Positions 51,669-52,434 of a DNA stretch of 52,434 nucleotides are shown piece by piece (within the stretch, counting starts at the first letter, position 1; the number at the start of each line of letters is the position of its first letter). The DNA comes from DASPJL01 sp035628645 (GTDB lineage: Bacteria; Bacteroidota; Bacteroidia; Cytophagales; Cyclobacteriaceae), in the NCBI GenBank assembly GCA_035628645.1, contig DASPJL010000090.1, forward strand, positions 1-52,434, given 5' to 3'. The notes under the pieces are model-generated. The model searched no databases. It was not told the origin of the DNA and was given only the letters and a program-made list of their open reading frames with translations. The translations under genes were made by a program, and so were the position numbers.

Positions 51669-52424
51669 GTGGAACAAATAAACGAGTTTAAAAATTCAGC
51701 GGAAACAGGTGAATTTAAGAAGGAGAATAACAGTTTTCGGTTTTTTAAGATTATAAAGGGATATATAATCTTGTTCCTTTTTACTTCTATTTTGGAAACG
51801 TTAATACTTAGATTTATTCCTCCTGCATATACACCCCTGATGATCATCAGGGCGCTGGAAAAATTAGCCGACTATCGACCGCCGTCTTTTTCTTATCAAT
51901 ATAAGCCTTTAGGTAATATATCTGATAAAATGAAGCTGGCAGTCATTGCTTCTGAAGATCAAAATTTTCCTAATCATTTTGGCGTGGATTTTAAAGAAAT
52001 CCAAAAGGCATATAAATCAAGCAAAAAGAATGGCAGGAAAAAGCTACGGGGAGCCAGTACGATTTCTCAGCAAGTGGCTAAAAATGTATTTCTTATTCCT
52101 TCAAGAAGTTTTATAAGAAAAGGGTTGGAACTATACTATACGTTGTTAATTGAAGTCTTTTGGGGTAAAAAGAAAATATTGGAAACTTATCTAAATGTCG
52201 CAGAAATGGGAGAAGGAATTTATGGCGCAGAAGCGGCAAGTATAAAATATTTTAAAAAGCCCTCCCTGAAGTTAACAAAAAGTGAAAGCGCTTCCCTGGC
52301 AGCAGTGTTGCCAAGTCCCAGGCAGTATTCCGTAAAAAATCCGTCTTCTTATATTTTAAAAAGACGAAGCTGGATAAGAAACCAAATGAATAGTTTAGGG
52401 AATAGATATATCCAGAAACTGTAA
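51669..52424 (+). CDS. mtgA: monofunctional biosynthetic peptidoglycan transglycosylase
   Basis: A 251-residue GT51 enzyme that polymerises lipid II into glycan strands at the outer face of the inner membrane. A single N-terminal membrane helix is at about 27-50 (IIKGYIILFLFTSILETLI). The catalytic Glu is in IASEDQNFPNHFGVDFKEI. The motif GASTISQQVAKNVFL (second conserved block) and the block EVFWGKKKILETYLNVAEMGEGIYGAEAA complete the family set. No transpeptidase domain is present, so it is monofunctional. The start is GTG at 51669. The gene is complete, ending 10 nt before the window edge. Confidence 0.95.
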   Translation: MEQINEFKNSAETGEFKKENNSFRFFKIIKGYIILFLFTSILETLILRFIPPAYTPLMIIRALEKLADYRPPSFSYQYKPLGNISDKMKLAVIASEDQNFPNHFGVDFKEIQKAYKSSKKNGRKKLRGASTISQQVAKNVFLIPSRSFIRKGLELYYTLLIEVFWGKKKILETYLNVAEMGEGIYGAEAASIKYFKKPSLKLTKSESASLAAVLPSPRQYSVKNPSSYILKRRSWIRNQMNSLGNRYIQKL

Positions 52425-52434
52425 TGGCTCTAAA

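Noticed and set aside
1..52434. Prophage, plasmid or integrated island
   Set aside because: No integrase, phage structural gene, replication initiator or tRNA attachment site is visible, and housekeeping genes are spread through the window.

Overview
The window is an AT-rich stretch of a Bacteroidota chromosome, most likely from a gliding, polymer-degrading lineage of the Cytophagales type. The taxonomic signs are type IX secretion (T9SS) C-terminal sorting domains on five proteins, SprB-like repeats with a gliding-motility type C-terminal domain, DUF4112 and DUF2911 proteins, a large OstA/LptA-like protein, and TAnnTTTG -7 promoter boxes with little use of Shine-Dalgarno sites. No tRNA, rRNA, CRISPR array, prophage or intact insertion sequence was seen. 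The species cannot be fixed from the sequence alone.

Layout. 1-7.5 kb: an App1-like (DUF2183) protein, 3-hydroxyacyl-CoA dehydrogenase, class III aminotransferase, a TPR-like lipoprotein, a serine hydrolase, a small membrane protein and a GNAT acetyltransferase. 8-13.5 kb: two tandem paralogous secreted T9SS cargo proteins, then a 756-bp intergenic region rich in structure. 14.3-22.6 kb: housekeeping genes (FAD-dependent dehydrogenase, CoA-binding protein, gyrB, ppk1, DUF2911, ROK glucokinase). 22.9-25.8 kb: a DUF4112 membrane protein facing a parallel beta-helix/SprB-repeat T9SS protein. 26-33.8 kb: an envelope-glycan region with two polytopic GT-C-like glycosyltransferases, a membrane-anchored EEP hydrolase, and a + strand trio UbiA/SDR/HAD resembling the decaprenyl-phosphoryl-arabinose (DPA) pathway of mycobacteria, followed by an alpha/beta hydrolase. 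33.9-38.8 kb: a 1623-residue modular secreted esterase. 39-52.4 kb: malate dehydrogenase, tilS, OstA-like protein, a T9SS protein that is almost only a sorting domain, aldehyde dehydrogenase, an ElyC/YdcF-like protein, a NUMOD4/HNH protein, a HisA-like protein lacking its usual first catalytic Asp, an ArsR regulator, a YjjG-like phosphatase and a monofunctional transglycosylase.

How the parts fit. The most interesting functional unit is the 30.4-32.9 kb trio: a phosphoribosyl-polyprenyl-phosphate synthase (UbiA), a HAD phosphatase and a DprE2-like 2-keto reductase could make a polyprenyl-phosphoryl pentofuranose donor, which the neighbouring GT-C proteins could use. The DprE1-type oxidase is not in the window. 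The secreted proteins are typical T9SS exports that would be surface-anchored or released.

The non-coding DNA is also informative. Arrays of degenerate 7-bp repeats (CATTYAA and GGAAGNN types) sit in at least three intergenic regions. A pair of about 45-bp REP-like palindromes matches between 28.6 kb and 40.7 kb. Four convergent gene pairs share a 4-nt stop overlap. Several TTG codons that look like starts lie inside -7 promoter boxes, which moves the true start downstream.
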